Below are positions 1 to 8,782 of a stretch of DNA of 64,000 nt, piece after piece. The DNA is from Desulfoferrobacter suflitae (GTDB lineage: Bacteria > Desulfobacterota > Syntrophobacteria > Syntrophobacterales > Syntrophobacteraceae). The notes beneath the pieces were generated by a model. It was not told where the DNA came from and did no database searches. It was given only the letters and a program-made list of their open reading frames with translations. The stretch is from assembly GCF_022603395.1 (NCBI RefSeq), contig NZ_JAIBKA010000009.1, positions 62,001-126,000 on the forward strand, given 5' to 3'. The stretch's first letter is position 1, and the number at the start of each line of letters is the position of its first letter. A program made the position numbers and the translations under genes.

Positions 1-509
1 ATATGACCCCCGAGATGATCGAAAAGGCAAGGCAAAATGCCGCGCAAGGCAACTTCACAAACGTCGAGTTTCGACTGGGAGAAATCGAAAGCCTGCCGGT
101 TTCCGACGATCATGTCGATATTATCATTTCCAACTGTGTGATCAATCTATCCCCTGACAAGAAAAAGGTCTTCCAAGAAGCGTTCCGAGTGTTGAAACCG
201 GGCGGTCGTCTGATGGTCTCCGACATGGTCCTGCTGAAAGAACTACCCCCAATTATCCGCCAATCCGTGGAAGCTTATGTGGGCTGCATAGCCGGAGCTT
301 TGATGAAGCAGGAGTACCTCGCAGCCATGGAAGATGCAGGATTTGAGGAAATTAAGGTGGTTGGCGAGGACATCTACCCTATCGAGCTCATCTCTGCAGA
401 CCCGACATTACAGGCAATCTACGCGGATTTGGATCTATCTTCTGAAAAAATCAAAGATCTTTCCGCTTCGGTCGCAAGCCTCAAAGTTTCTGCGGCAAAA
501 CCCAACTGA
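1..509 (+). CDS. arsM: Arsenite methyltransferase, C-terminal part (5' end outside window)
   Basis: SAM-dependent methyltransferase that adds methyl groups to arsenite in the cytoplasm. The 168 visible residues start after SAM motif I. They include FRLGEIESLP (SAM-binding acidic loop), DIIISNCVINLSPDK with the arsenite-binding cysteine of this family, FRVLKPGGRLMVSD (post-I strand), and AYVGCIAGA, which holds a second conserved family cysteine. The N-terminal cysteine and the GxGxG loop lie before base 1, so I cannot check them. The reading frame is open through the left window edge. The methionine at base 3 is internal (family motif DMTPEM). The gene is followed by degraded accessory DNA. 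Confidence 0.9.
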   Translation, partial: MTPEMIEKARQNAAQGNFTNVEFRLGEIESLPVSDDHVDIIISNCVINLSPDKKKVFQEAFRVLKPGGRLMVSDMVLLKELPPIIRQSVEAYVGCIAGALMKQEYLAAMEDAGFEEIKVVGEDIYPIELISADPTLQAIYADLDLSSEKIKDLSASVASLKVSAAKPN

Positions 510-619
510 AGGAGGGCGGGAGGCCTTTTTTGGAAAGACTCTCCACTTTGTTGCACTTTTTTCTTCAACAATCGGAACAGCTCGAAAGGGTCTTATTGAA
601 TCAGAGGGTTCGGCCAAGT

Positions 620-787
620 ATGGAGAACAAATTCTGTCAGGAAGACAGAAAGCGAATTAAAGAAGGCATCACTGCGAAATACAGGAAAGTCGCCGGCAGC
701 CCGGAAGGAACCTTGGCAGAAAAATGGAATTTTGGTGGAACGCTGCACTATCTCATGCGCGAGTTGGCATTCCTGTCAGCATCATGA
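620..787 (+). pseudogene. Fragment: N-terminus of a methyltransferase-like gene joined to unrelated sequence
   Basis: About 30 residues from the ATG at 620 (MENKFCQEDRKRIKEGITAK onward to VAGSPEG) resemble the N-terminal leader of small SAM methyltransferases of the ArsM kind. The frame then runs into FGGTLHYLMRELAFL, which does not fit that family, and stops at 787. I read it as a gene start left behind after a deletion joined it to the neighbouring DUF1156 methylase remnant. The homology of the leader is from memory and modest. The frame could also be chance. Confidence 0.3.
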
Positions 788-2095
788 CTCTCGCGTCTGC
801 CGCAATCTGGCTCTGGTTGCGGTCTTCAAGCTAGACATGGAGTATAATCACCACGCCTTCACACTAGTCTGTATGGATCCGCCCTATTACAACAATGTCC
901 AATACGGTGAGCTCTCGGACTACTTCTACGTCTGGCAGCGGCGGACACTTGGAGACCTCTACCCCGGCATATTTTCCGTAGGTTGGTGAACAAGAGCGAT
1001 GAAGCGGTTGCAAATCCAGTTCGGGACGGTAATACCGCTTCTGCGAAGACAAGGTATGAAGAATTAATGAAGGAAATTTTCTCGGAATGTCGGCGGGTTT
1101 TAAAGGATGAAGGATTAATGACAATCATGTTCACCCATAAGACTCAGGATGGGTGGGAAGTCCTTACACGTTCCCTGATCGACAGCGGTTGGACAATAAC
1201 TGCATCCTTCCCCATCGAATCCGAATCAGGGGCATCGCTCCACCAAAAAGACATGGCAGCTGCAGCTAGTTTCGTCTTTCTGTCCTGTCGCAAAAGATCA
1301 GAGTCAAATTCGTTCCCCGCCTTTTGGAGCGGCCTTGGCGGCCAGGGCGTACAGCATAAAATTCAGAGTGCTGTGGAGCAGGGCCTAAAGGAGTTTGCAG
1401 AGTTGAAGCTCAATCCCGTGGATGAAATGGTGGCCTGTTATGGACGAGCTTTGCATGTGCTGTCCGAACAATGGCCGGTCATGGACGGAGATGAAGAAGT
1501 CGGCCCGATCCGAGCCATGAATGAGGCCAGCCGGGTCGTAGCCGAGAATCAGATCAAACGAATCACTTCGGGGCGTTTAACTGTGGCGGATTTGGATCCG
1601 GAAACGGCGATGGCCCTCACCGCATACGGCATATGGGGATTGAACTCGTTTCCATATGATGAAGCGCTCAACTTGTCACGCTCCCTCAACATAGTCCTTA
1701 CTGCCAAATCAGGTGGATATCGAATTGAAGGGAATATGATTGGCATCAACCAGGAAGCGGGAGGGAGTAGAGGCCGCAGTCGAGCGTCTTCGGCCGGGGA
1801 TAACGACTACCATGCTCCTTTGCTCCGCAGCGGTTCAAAACTAAGGTTAGCGCTCCCTGAAGAGCGCAACACCAAACGGTTGGAAAGTCCTCTGACGGAT
1901 TGGGACGTGCTGCATGGACTAATTCAGAGCTATCGAGAAAGCGATATTACCGGCGCCCGCCCCTACCTCGAGAAGCACGCTACAGGCCATGAAGAGAGAA
2001 TCCTGGATCTTTTGGATGTCTGGGCCAAAGAGATGGTTGATCCAGACCTTCGTCGTGAGGCCGAAACCCTTCGGTTTGGACTGAAGATGAATTGA
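787..2095 (+). pseudogene. DUF1156-type adenine DNA methylase, N-terminally truncated and frameshifted
   Basis: Remnant of a large N6-adenine DNA methylase of the DUF1156 family, normally around 900 residues and often part of anti-phage gene sets. The catalytic motif IV DPPYYNNVQYGELSDYFYVW is readable at about 870-940 in one frame. At about 967-980 the frame breaks: the continuation LVNKSDEAVANP through CRRVLKDEGLMTIMFTHK runs in a different frame from 983 to 2095. The N-terminal DUF1156 domain and the SAM-binding region before motif IV are missing. The C-terminal part (LTVADLDPETAMALTAYGIW) is intact. With its 5' half gone and a frameshift just after the catalytic motif, it should be inactive. 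The family call rests on the motif and downstream block, not a search. Confidence 0.75.
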
Positions 2096-2128
2096 TCGCT
2101 CAAGCAAAAGTGATTGGCGGGCAGATCC

Positions 2129-2461
2129 ATGAGACTGAGCCGTGATGCTCTCATTTCCACCGAAAAATTAACAAAATACCTGCTGACTCCAAGGAAAAGA
2201 AACGATAAATCTAAATGGCTCAGTCAAGCGGGATATATCCGAGACAACTGGGAGATCCTGGAAGATGACCTACGCAACCAGATACTGCCGCGGGATGCCT
2301 TACTGACGGAAAAATCGCCATACGGCGACCTGTACGAGATCACGGGCGAGCTGATGGGTCCCAATGGAAGGAGCCTGGCCGTATGCACCATCTGGATGAT
2401 AGAAAGGGCGACCAACATCACCAAGTTTATAACGATGTACCCGGATAAAGGAAAAAGGTAA
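2129..2461 (+). CDS. DUF6883 family small protein
   Basis: Intact 110-residue protein (LSRDALISTEKLTKYLL, then WEILEDDLRNQILP, YGDLYEITGELMGPNGRS, and a C-terminal block ending in ITKFITMYP). The pattern fits the DUF6883 family: an N-terminal helical segment followed by a small beta sheet. No catalytic function is known to me. The start is taken at the ATG at 2129 rather than the TTG at 2114. It ends in TAATG shared with the next gene, so the two are translationally coupled. DUF6883 and DUF4926 proteins are often adjacent in bacterial genomes. A toxin-antitoxin-like role is possible but is my inference. It is the only intact coding unit among the broken defence-type genes here. Confidence 0.6.
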   Translation: MRLSRDALISTEKLTKYLLTPRKRNDKSKWLSQAGYIRDNWEILEDDLRNQILPRDALLTEKSPYGDLYEITGELMGPNGRSLAVCTIWMIERATNITKFITMYPDKGKR

Positions 2462-2703
2462 TGAAATACGAATTATTTGAGGAAGTGGTCTTAACCAGGG
2501 ACCTTCCCGATAAAAGGTTGAAGAAGGGTGATGTGGCAACTATTGTGGATCACCATTCTGTTCCAGATGCCGAAGATGGATACTCACTGGAAGTGTTCAA
2601 CGCTCTGGGGAACACCATCGCGGTGTTGACAGTAGCTGAATCGCTCATTGAACCGTTGACTGAGGACGAAGTATTCAGTGTGCGATCCCTGGCAACGGGA
2701 TAA
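2461..2703 (+). CDS. DUF4926 family small protein
   Basis: 80-residue protein that begins inside the stop codon of the preceding DUF6883 gene (TAATG). The sequence LFEEVVLTRDLPDKRLKKGD, VATIVDHH, YSLEVFNALGNTIAVLTV is a small SH3-like beta barrel typical of DUF4926, a family that sits beside DUF6883. The molecular role is unknown. The pair may be a two-component stress or toxin-antitoxin-like module, which is inference from pairing and size only. Both genes are intact while the flanking large genes are decayed, so the pair may be under separate selection or a recent arrival. Confidence 0.6.
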   Translation: MKYELFEEVVLTRDLPDKRLKKGDVATIVDHHSVPDAEDGYSLEVFNALGNTIAVLTVAESLIEPLTEDEVFSVRSLATG

Positions 2704-2770
2704 CCTTGCGATATACAGAATTGATGGAAGGAAATCAGTTAGGAACCAACGCTCGTAAGCCCGGATCATT

Positions 2771-5484
2771 ATGAGAGAATCCAGCGATAAAACCGAGGGG
2801 CTCAAAGGATTTCCATGGCGCATTTCCTATCGCACCTCTGCCGTCAAGCCCGATGGCAAGTCCGTTGATATACTGCACGATTTCTACATCCCCGTCCTTC
2901 TACGTTCGGTCCGTTACGACCGGGTTGCCGGATATTTCCGCTCCACATCCTTAGCTGCCGCATCCCAAGGGTTTTCGGCGTTTGCCGGCAGAGAGGGTCA
3001 AATGCGCCTCATTGTGGGTGCCGATCTCGAACACGAAGATGTTGCCGCTATTCTGCAGGGCTCTGAAGAGCGGCTGGAAAAACGGCTTAACGACGAGCTG
3101 GAGGGCCTTGAGACATGGCCGGAGGAGGTGGTACGAGGGGTCCAGCTCTTGGGGTGGATGGTTGCCCGAGAACGCCTGGAAGTGCGAGTCGCCTTCCGCG
3201 TCCATGCGTTGACCGGCGAACCACTGGCAGTAGACGCGGTAGAGGACGGTTACGTCCACATGAAGTGGGGCCTCTTTGCGGACTCTTTCGGCAGCCGACT
3301 TTATATTTCGGGCTCTTTAAATGAATCGAAGAGCGCCCTCACTCTTAACGCCGAGAATATAGATGTCCATTGCGACTGGCAGGGCAATACGGAACTGCTG
3401 AGAGTAGAAGAAGCCGAACAGGAGTTTGAATCCCTCTGGAACGATCAAAATCCCGCCCTGAGAGTTCTGACCATTCCCGAAGCGGTGCGCAGGCGACTGA
3501 TTCAATTTGGCGAGAGTTTGACCGGTCGCCCCTTGGAGATTGACGGCACCAGTGCAGCGCCTGTGGAAGTTGCTCCGCCGTCAACCTTTATAAAGTATTG
3601 CAGAAGGACTTAATGCAGGCATGCCGCAGTCTTTTGCTGGCAACCGCTACCCCGATGCAATTGGACCCGGTAGAGGCGGCGGACTTAATTCAGCTGACCG
3701 GGAGGGCGGGCCCGTTTCTTTTCGATCCGACTCTAATGCATTGCTACTATACGATCCTCGGCAAACTGGTCAATGAAGAAGAAGTAGATGCCGATGAATG
3801 GGAATTCCTGCGTTCCTGCACCAAGGCCGTCAAGAGCCAGGACCCCTTTTTCCGGGAATTTACTGAAGATGCCGTTATCGATGGTCGAATCCGACTCGCC
3901 GCCAGGCAATGGTTGGAACAGGGACGCGTACCGAGAGGGAGAGACAGACAAGGCATGCTGCGACTCATCTTTGTGAGCTCGCCCTTGTCTCGAGTTATGC
4001 TGCGCCACAACCGGTCGCTGCTCGAGATCTATCGCGACCAGGGGCAGTTGAACTCCAACCTGGCAGAGCGAAAGATCTGGCCCATTCCCAAAATCGTGAT
4101 GAACGATCTGGAGCGCAGGGTCTATGATCTTTTGGAGGCCTATTGCCAGGGGCTGGCAGCACGGCTGGGAGGAGGCGGAGACACACGGCGTCGAACTTTT
4201 GTAGGATTTATTCTGAGCTTTTTGCGGCTGCGGTTTGCGTCGAGCCTCTTTGCCATCCGCGAGACCCTCAGGCGGCTCGCGAAAGTTGAGGCAACCCTTC
4301 AGCATCTCACTAATGGTGAGGGCATAACAGATGAAGAGCTCGATGTTGAAGATGTGCTGGAAGAATCCGAGGATGATAGCGAGGCCGTACAGGCTTTATT
4401 GAAAGATAGAACTCCCGAAGATTTAAAATGGGAGAAAGGGCAGCTGCAGAATTTGCTGTCGGCCTTGACTGAAATATCCGGAGCTTCGACCAAAATGACG
4501 GAACTGCTCAAGGTACTTGGAGCTAGACGCATCGATGGGACGGGCAGAATCAGGCAGACGGTGGTCTTCACACGATTTTACGACACCCTTACGGACATTG
4601 TCGCTCGACTGCGCACCGCCGACCCCGATCTGCTGATTGGAACCTATTCCGGTCAGGGAGGCCAATACCTGGATCCAGGAACACATCGAATGGTCGGGGT
4701 GGAGCGGGAGGAAATCAAGCACCGGTTTCTGCGGGAAGAAATCGACGTGCTGGTTTGTACCGACGCTGCCGCTGAAGGTCTCAATCTGCAGACAGCGGAC
4801 TTTTTAGTCAACTTCGATCTTCCCTGGAACCCGATGAAAGTGGAGCAGCGCATCGGTCGAATAGATAGAATCGGACAGAAGCATGAAACCATCATCGTAT
4901 TGAATCTGTGTTATCTGGATTCCGCAGAGCAGATCGTCTATGACCGTCTTTTGAAACGATTGGCCGACGCCGGGGCAGTCGTCGGAACCCAGCAGATTTC
5001 CCTGCTGCCGGTCACGAGAGATGAGTTTGAGGAGCTTGCCGGCGGGAGTCTTTCGGAACATGAATTGGAGCAGCGGGCGCTGGAACGGGCTCTATTGGCC
5101 AAAAAGCGCAATGCCAGCATGGAGATTCCGGCACAGGATCTTTACAGCATCTACCTGAGACTCACTGAACAAAAGAGCTTCGGCAGGCTACCGATCGTTC
5201 TGGAAGCCATCTGGAGAACCCTGAGCAACTCGATTTATCTCAGAGACTTAGGGTGCAGCGTCATGCCCGATGCGACTATGAAGACAATGATCCTCACAGG
5301 CCGTTCCCAATGGCTGCTCAACCTGCTTGTGGTAAAAGATTTGCTCCGCGGTCGGGGCATCGTGGAGGATGGGGACCAACCATTCTGGCGCCTCGCCGGC
5401 AAAATCGAGGAAATTTACGAGGATCGGGATACGATACGGGCAAGGATTCCGTTGGAACATGCCAGAAAGCTCTCCGCCCCCTGA
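2771..5484 (+). pseudogene. PLD-like domain plus SNF2/SF2 helicase, internal deletion and frameshift
   Basis: Two frames make one broken gene. Bases 2771-3613 encode a phospholipase-D-like N-terminal domain (HDFYIPVLLRSVRYDRVAGY, VHMKWGLFAD, SGSLNESKSALTLNAENIDV). Bases 3598-5484 encode the helicase C-terminal half in another frame: motif III LLLATATPMQL, motif V VLVCTDAAAEGLNLQ, and motif VI NPMKVEQRIGRIDRIGQ. The segment with Walker A and the DEAH box, about 300 residues in such proteins, is missing. The junction is near 3585-3600. Without the ATP-binding lobe the protein cannot be an active translocase. The domain set and the DUF1156 neighbour fit a multi-gene anti-phage methylase/helicase system that has decayed. 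Confidence 0.8.
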
Positions 5485-5818
5485 TCTTCTTTTCGATATC
5501 ACCCTGCCACGAACCGGGGATAAGGCCCTTGTCGATGCGCCCAAAACACTGCGCACAAGCGCCATTGAAGCCGCATATCGGTTAGCCAACGGCATGAAGG
5601 TAAAACGAGCAGAGCTCACCACATCATTTAGCTGGATTGATTTTGCCGACGAAGATCGGCAGAAGATGCTGAATATGATTCAGCCTTTCCGAGAGCAGGA
5701 GACCCGCGACGAATGGGGAGTCGGAACCATTCGGGATGCTTTTGCCGATCACTTTCTTCCGGGAACAAGCACCATCTGTCAGCGGCGACCTGATAGCGTC
5801 TCAAAATCGGCGGCATGA
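5459..5818 (+). pseudogene. DUF6361 family gene, truncated
   Basis: Starts at an ATG overlapping the helicase 3' end by 26 bases. The first ~45 residues (PPDLLFDITLPRTGDKALVD...) are of unclear origin. From about residue 50 the sequence SFSWIDFADEDRQKMLNMI, FREQETRDEWGVGTIRDAFA, DHFLPGTSTIC matches the N-terminus of DUF6361 proteins, which are usually several hundred residues and accompany such helicase/methylase sets. The frame stops at 5818 after only about 70 DUF6361 residues and I see no continuation. It is therefore a remnant, with an apparent fusion of unrelated N-terminal sequence. Confidence 0.65.
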
Positions 5819-5950
5819 ACATGCGGGTTTCCCCGCCGGTATCTTCTTCCAAGCAATCCATGTATAGATTCTTTCTTCTTCGCAAAGTGCAAGAACTGTC
5901 ACGTTTTCTTCCTTCCGGACCCGCGCAATGCCTGGCACCAGGAGGAACTC

Positions 5951-6340
5951 ATGATCCAAAAGTATCCCATCTGTCCACAGCGTATCCGCAAGGTCCCCGG
6001 CAAGTTCAGCTGGGTGGATCACCGTCTGGTCCGTGACCGATTCATTGAATCGATCAGTCATCCGGCGGCTGCCCTCTACCTGTTCCTGGTTACCGTGGCC
6101 GATTCCCAGGGGCTCGGCTACTACTCCGACGCATAGCTAATGACACGGCTTACCATGGACTTGCCCGCTCTGAATGAGGCCCGCCAAAACCTGGTCACGG
6201 CAAGGCTCATCGCCTATGAAAAGCCTCTCTACCAGGTACTCTCCCTGGAGCCTTTGGTGGAGCGTCCCGATAGGGTGCCCCTTCACCAGCCTGTAGCCAT
6301 TGCACAGATCTTCAGGCAAATGATGGGAGGAGCCAAATGA
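5951..6340 (+). pseudogene. IS21-associated accessory gene with internal amber stop
   Basis: Reading from the ATG at 5951, the protein IQKYPICPQRIRKVPGKFSW...AAALYLFLVTVADSQGLGYYSDA stops at TAG 6134-6136. It continues in the same frame as LMTRLTMDLPALNEARQNLV, a winged-helix-like continuation, to 6340. The whole resembles the small DNA-binding gene found just ahead of some deltaproteobacterial IS21-type transposase genes. Its last bases overlap the next ATG (6337). One nonsense codon has split the gene, which fits general decay of this element. Confidence 0.6.
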
Positions 6341-6612
6341 TAGATTTCGAGCTATTTCCCAAAATCAAAGCCTACCATGAGCAAGAAGGTCTAAAGCCCA
6401 CACAGATTGCACGAGAGCTCGGACCTGATCCCCGAACAGTGGAAAAGTGGCTCCAGGAAAAGCGCTTCCGCCCAAGAAAATCCTATGCGCGGAGGACAAG
6501 CAAGCTCGATCCTTTCAAACACTCCATCATCCGCATGCTGGAAACTCACTCCTATTCGGCCGTTCAGATCATGCAGCGAATCCGGGAGGAGGGATTTGAC
6601 GATAGTAAATCG
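6337..6612 (+). pseudogene. IS21-type transposase (istA) N-terminal fragment
   Basis: About 90 residues matching the start of IstA-like transposases: IDFELFPKIKAYHEQEGLK, PTQIARELGPDPRTVEKWL (helix-turn-helix), RRTSKLDPFKHSIIRMLE, and HSYSAVQIMQRIREEGFD. After about base 6610 the sequence no longer fits the family, and the DDE domain and the istB ATPase gene are absent. The fragment overlaps the upstream gene by 4 bases, as in intact elements. It is a remnant that cannot move itself. Confidence 0.75.
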
Positions 6613-6934
6613 CGAATTCAGGTTAATGTGATCCGCAGTACGCGTTCAGTAGGAGCCTTCAATGTTTGAAGAGCATATCCATTATGCTAAGCTCTCCAAC
6701 CAATTTCTAAATAGGTTTCAGGAAGACAGATTCAGTGAAGCGGGGGCGGTGCAACGGGTACTATCAGTCTATCCGGAGCGTTGGCCATCTTTGTTTAAAA
6801 AATTCCGGTTTTCGACCGCGGGATTTCGCCGAAAGTCATCTTGAAAAGACTCAATTTTTGAGGTGGGCGATAACGTGATTTTTCACATGCTTACAAAAGT
6901 TTTTTTGTCACTTATTGATGTTACTAAAATAATT
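6613..6934. other. Non-coding junction between IS21 remnant and tmRNA gene
   Basis: No convincing gene. Short frames at 6662-6844 and 6863-7066 are unsupported, and the second reads antisense through the tmRNA. The stretch is the inner edge of the accessory region, which ends exactly at the CCA-encoding end of the tmRNA gene. I looked for a U-rich terminator for the tmRNA on the minus strand and saw none that convinces. Confidence 0.5.
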
Positions 6935-7292
6935 TGGTGGAGGCGGCGGGAGTCGAACCCGCGTCCGAAAGCATTCCGCTTAAGCTTCTACATGCTTAGC
7001 CTGCGTTTTAGGTGTTCACCTTTGGGGACCCCCACAGGCAGGCTTCCCGTCAGGCTAGCCCACTGAATTCTCGCCTTCAGCACTGTAGGCGCCGTACTGA
7101 GAGCCATCTCGCTGAGTCGACGCTCCAACCCGGCCTCGCGAGAAAAGACCGGAGGAACGGTAGCCGCTTTAAGCGGCTACGGCGTACGCATAATCGTCTG
7201 CGTTTATGTTTAGCCCCAACGGTTTTACGAGGAATCGGGACCTCGGCATGCAACTTAAGCTTCTTTACCTCCGTCGAACCCGTTTCGCCCCC
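6935..7292 (-). ncRNA. ssrA: Transfer-messenger RNA (tmRNA)
   Basis: Trans-translation RNA that rescues stalled ribosomes together with SmpB. The 5' end GGGGGCG (7292-7286) pairs with CGCCTCC near the 3' end, forming the 7-bp acceptor stem with one G-U pair. The 3' end is encoded as CCA at 6937-6935. The T-arm GGTTCGACTCC lies just inside it. The mRNA-like part encodes the tag ADDYAYAVAA followed by UAA at 7201-7169. The length of 358 nt is normal. The gene's 3' end borders decayed accessory DNA, a classical integration hotspot. Confidence 0.97.
7169..7201 (-). other. tmRNA tag-peptide reading frame
   Basis: Resume codon GCA at 7201-7199, then codons for ADDYAYAVAA (10 residues) and UAA at 7171-7169. 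The AVAA end is the kind of C-terminal degron recognised by ClpXP/ClpAP. The stop codon is followed by the CG-rich hairpin expected after the tag. Confidence 0.93.
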
Positions 7293-7322
7293 TTCGGTAA
7301 AGATGAGCTTATTGGTGTGCTA

Positions 7323-7350
7323 ATTGTAATGTGTTGTGGGCATTAGTCAA
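7323..7350 (-). promoter_or_regulatory. Sigma-70-type promoter of the tmRNA gene
   Basis: On the minus strand TTGACT (7350-7345), a 16-base spacer and TACAAT (7328-7323) form a near-consensus -35/-10 pair. Transcription should begin near 7316, about 24 bases before the mature 5' end at 7292, so the precursor would need RNase P processing. Confidence 0.75.
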
Positions 7351-7405
7351 GTCCCGGACGGGCATTAGGCCGGGACTTTATCGGCTCCTCGGGAAAGCCG
7401 GAAGG

Positions 7406-7750
7406 CTATTGTCTGCGCGCTCCCGCGCCTCTTCCCATCCCTTTGCCCAAACAGAACTCCTCGATAGTTAGAAATCCATCCGCGTCTTTATCTCTTCCCT
7501 TGAAAATCAATTCGGAATTGCCGACGGGATGCGCAACCGCGGTGAATTCCTCGTAGGAAACTTTGCCATCTTTGCTTGTATCCAGTTGTTCAAATTTTTC
7601 CTGACACCGCATTACCGGACTCGCCTGCTCAGCCTGACTCGATTCTTGAGGCGCGTTTACCGCTTCTTCCTTCTTCTCCGAAGAACAGCCCAAGCCGGTG
7701 AGCAACACCAGCCCCAAGATCCATAAAACCAAAATTTTAGCCAACTTCAT
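7406..7750 (-). CDS. EF-hand lipoprotein
   Basis: 114-residue exported protein with two calcium-binding EF-hand loops. Residues 1-21 form a signal peptide ending LLTGLGC, a loose lipobox with the cysteine at 22. A Ser/Glu/Gln-rich linker follows. EF-hand 1 is DTSKDGKVSYEE (residues 57-68) and EF-hand 2 is DKDADGFLTIEE (87-98), each with acidic or hydroxyl side chains at loop positions 1, 3, 5, 9 and 12. The start ATG at 7750 has GGAG about 6 bases upstream. It is the last gene of the minus-strand envelope operon, 100 bases after the preceding lipoprotein gene. It may act as a calcium sensor or buffer at the membrane. The precise role is unknown. Confidence 0.8.
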   Translation of the reverse strand: MKLAKILVLWILGLVLLTGLGCSSEKKEEAVNAPQESSQAEQASPVMRCQEKFEQLDTSKDGKVSYEEFTAVAHPVGNSELIFKGRDKDADGFLTIEEFCLGKGMGRGAGARRQ

Positions 7751-7850
7751 GACGACTCCTTTCATTTTGCAGGTTTTGCGGATGCTTCGGCCGTGATCCA
7801 AAACCTCGATACCGCAAAAGAGGGCCTTAATGCCCCTGGAACATATTGGA

Positions 7851-8303
7851 TCACCGGTCAAAAACCTCCGCCAGGTTCCGGTTGAAACACACAAGAGCGC
7901 AATTCCGTGCACTATACACCCGCGACCCGCGCTCTGTGAATAGCCGATTGAGCAATCCGGCAGCTGATGTGATCTTCTGTCTTTTGAACAGCATGCTGCC
8001 GATGCCGGGCAGCACAATTTCGATTTCGCCGGCCCCGCTGATTTTGCCTGCCAGGATTCCGCCGCCTTTGTGGTGCAGCCAGATCTGCTCCTTCCTTTGT
8101 TCCCAGCGGACGGGCACCTCTTCATCTGCGAAGCTCCATGAGCCATTGCCCCCGCTCTGGAGCACCAGCACCACCACGTGTTCCGGGTCCTGTGGATTGG
8201 TCGCCTCATATGTGCCAACCAGGGCAGGCTGCTCTCCGCAGGAGCAGAGCGCGACCAGCAACTGCAGGAGCACGAAGGAAACGCAAAAAACGCGATTGAT
8301 CAT
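7851..8303 (-). CDS. Hypothetical lipoprotein
   Basis: 150 residues. The N-terminus INRVFCVSFVLLQLLVALCS is a signal peptide with a lipobox-like ALCSC, cysteine at about 22. The mature part LVGTYEATNP, VVVLVLQSGGNGSWSF, WEQRKEQIWLHHKGGGIL looks like a small beta-barrel, lipocalin-like fold as in many lipoproteins that describe a residual or ligand-binding barrel. The C-terminal ~40 residues are irregular. The ATG shares a base with the stop of the upstream MauE/DoxX gene (TAATG), so the two are coupled. I do not recognise a family. Confidence 0.75.
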   Translation of the reverse strand: MINRVFCVSFVLLQLLVALCSCGEQPALVGTYEATNPQDPEHVVVLVLQSGGNGSWSFADEEVPVRWEQRKEQIWLHHKGGGILAGKISGAGEIEIVLPGIGSMLFKRQKITSAAGLLNRLFTERGSRVYSARNCALVCFNRNLAEVFDR

Positions 8304-8782
8304 TAGAGCTCCCTGACACTCAAAAAAAGGTTTTTTTCAATCTGCAGCGCCGAATCGAACGCGTACACGTATACGGCCAGCGCCAGCCAAACCAGGTCGC
8401 GCACCAAGGTCCTCCAGCTCATCTGCTCCCCCAATGCATGAAAGCAGCCGCATCCAATCGGCAGGTTGCGCATCAGGCTTATTGCAATGGCAGCGGCAAA
8501 CAATGCCAACAACCCGATGATGATCGCAGCGGCCGACTTGGTGCGGAAGCCGATCACCAGAAAAAGGCCACAGATCAGTTCGGCCCAAGGCATAACCAGC
8601 GCCGCCAGGTTCACCGCCCAGTACGGTACCAACTGGTAACCGGCAATGGTTTCGGCAAATTCTCCCGCATAATTGATCTTGTACATACTGGCGTAAATGA
8701 AAAGCCCCCCTATGTACAAGCGGATGGCCAGCACCAGGTACGGGTGAGTCACCAGATTCCAGAGGCGCCCCGAAAACTTCAT
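8303..8782 (-). CDS. MauE/DoxX-type membrane protein
   Basis: 159-residue integral membrane protein with four predicted helices (VLAIRLYIGGLFIYASMYKI, AVNLAALVMPWAELICGLFL, SAAAIIIGLLALFAAAIAIS, LVRDLVWLALAVYVYAFDSA). The motif GCGCF sits between helices 3 and 4. Family members help form or maintain disulfides and redox cofactors in the periplasm (MauE in methylamine dehydrogenase maturation, DoxX in thiosulfate:quinone oxidoreductase). The start at 8782 makes an ATGA overlap with the upstream gene and is preferred to the ATG at 8812. The neighbouring rhodanese-like and thioredoxin-like genes support a thiol/sulfur redox setting, which is inference. Confidence 0.82.
   Translation of the reverse strand: MKFSGRLWNLVTHPYLVLAIRLYIGGLFIYASMYKINYAGEFAETIAGYQLVPYWAVNLAALVMPWAELICGLFLVIGFRTKSAAAIIIGLLALFAAAIAISLMRNLPIGCGCFHALGEQMSWRTLVRDLVWLALAVYVYAFDSALQIEKNLFLSVREL

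Noticed and set aside
787-5484. A DISARM-type defence locus
   Set aside because: Methylase and SNF2 helicase recall DISARM, but the DUF1156 and N-terminal PLD fusion and the DUF6361 neighbour differ, and the DUF1998 and separate PLD genes are not present.
6863-7066. Small plus-strand coding frame over the tmRNA
   Set aside because: It is the antisense of tmRNA; the frame has no ribosome site.
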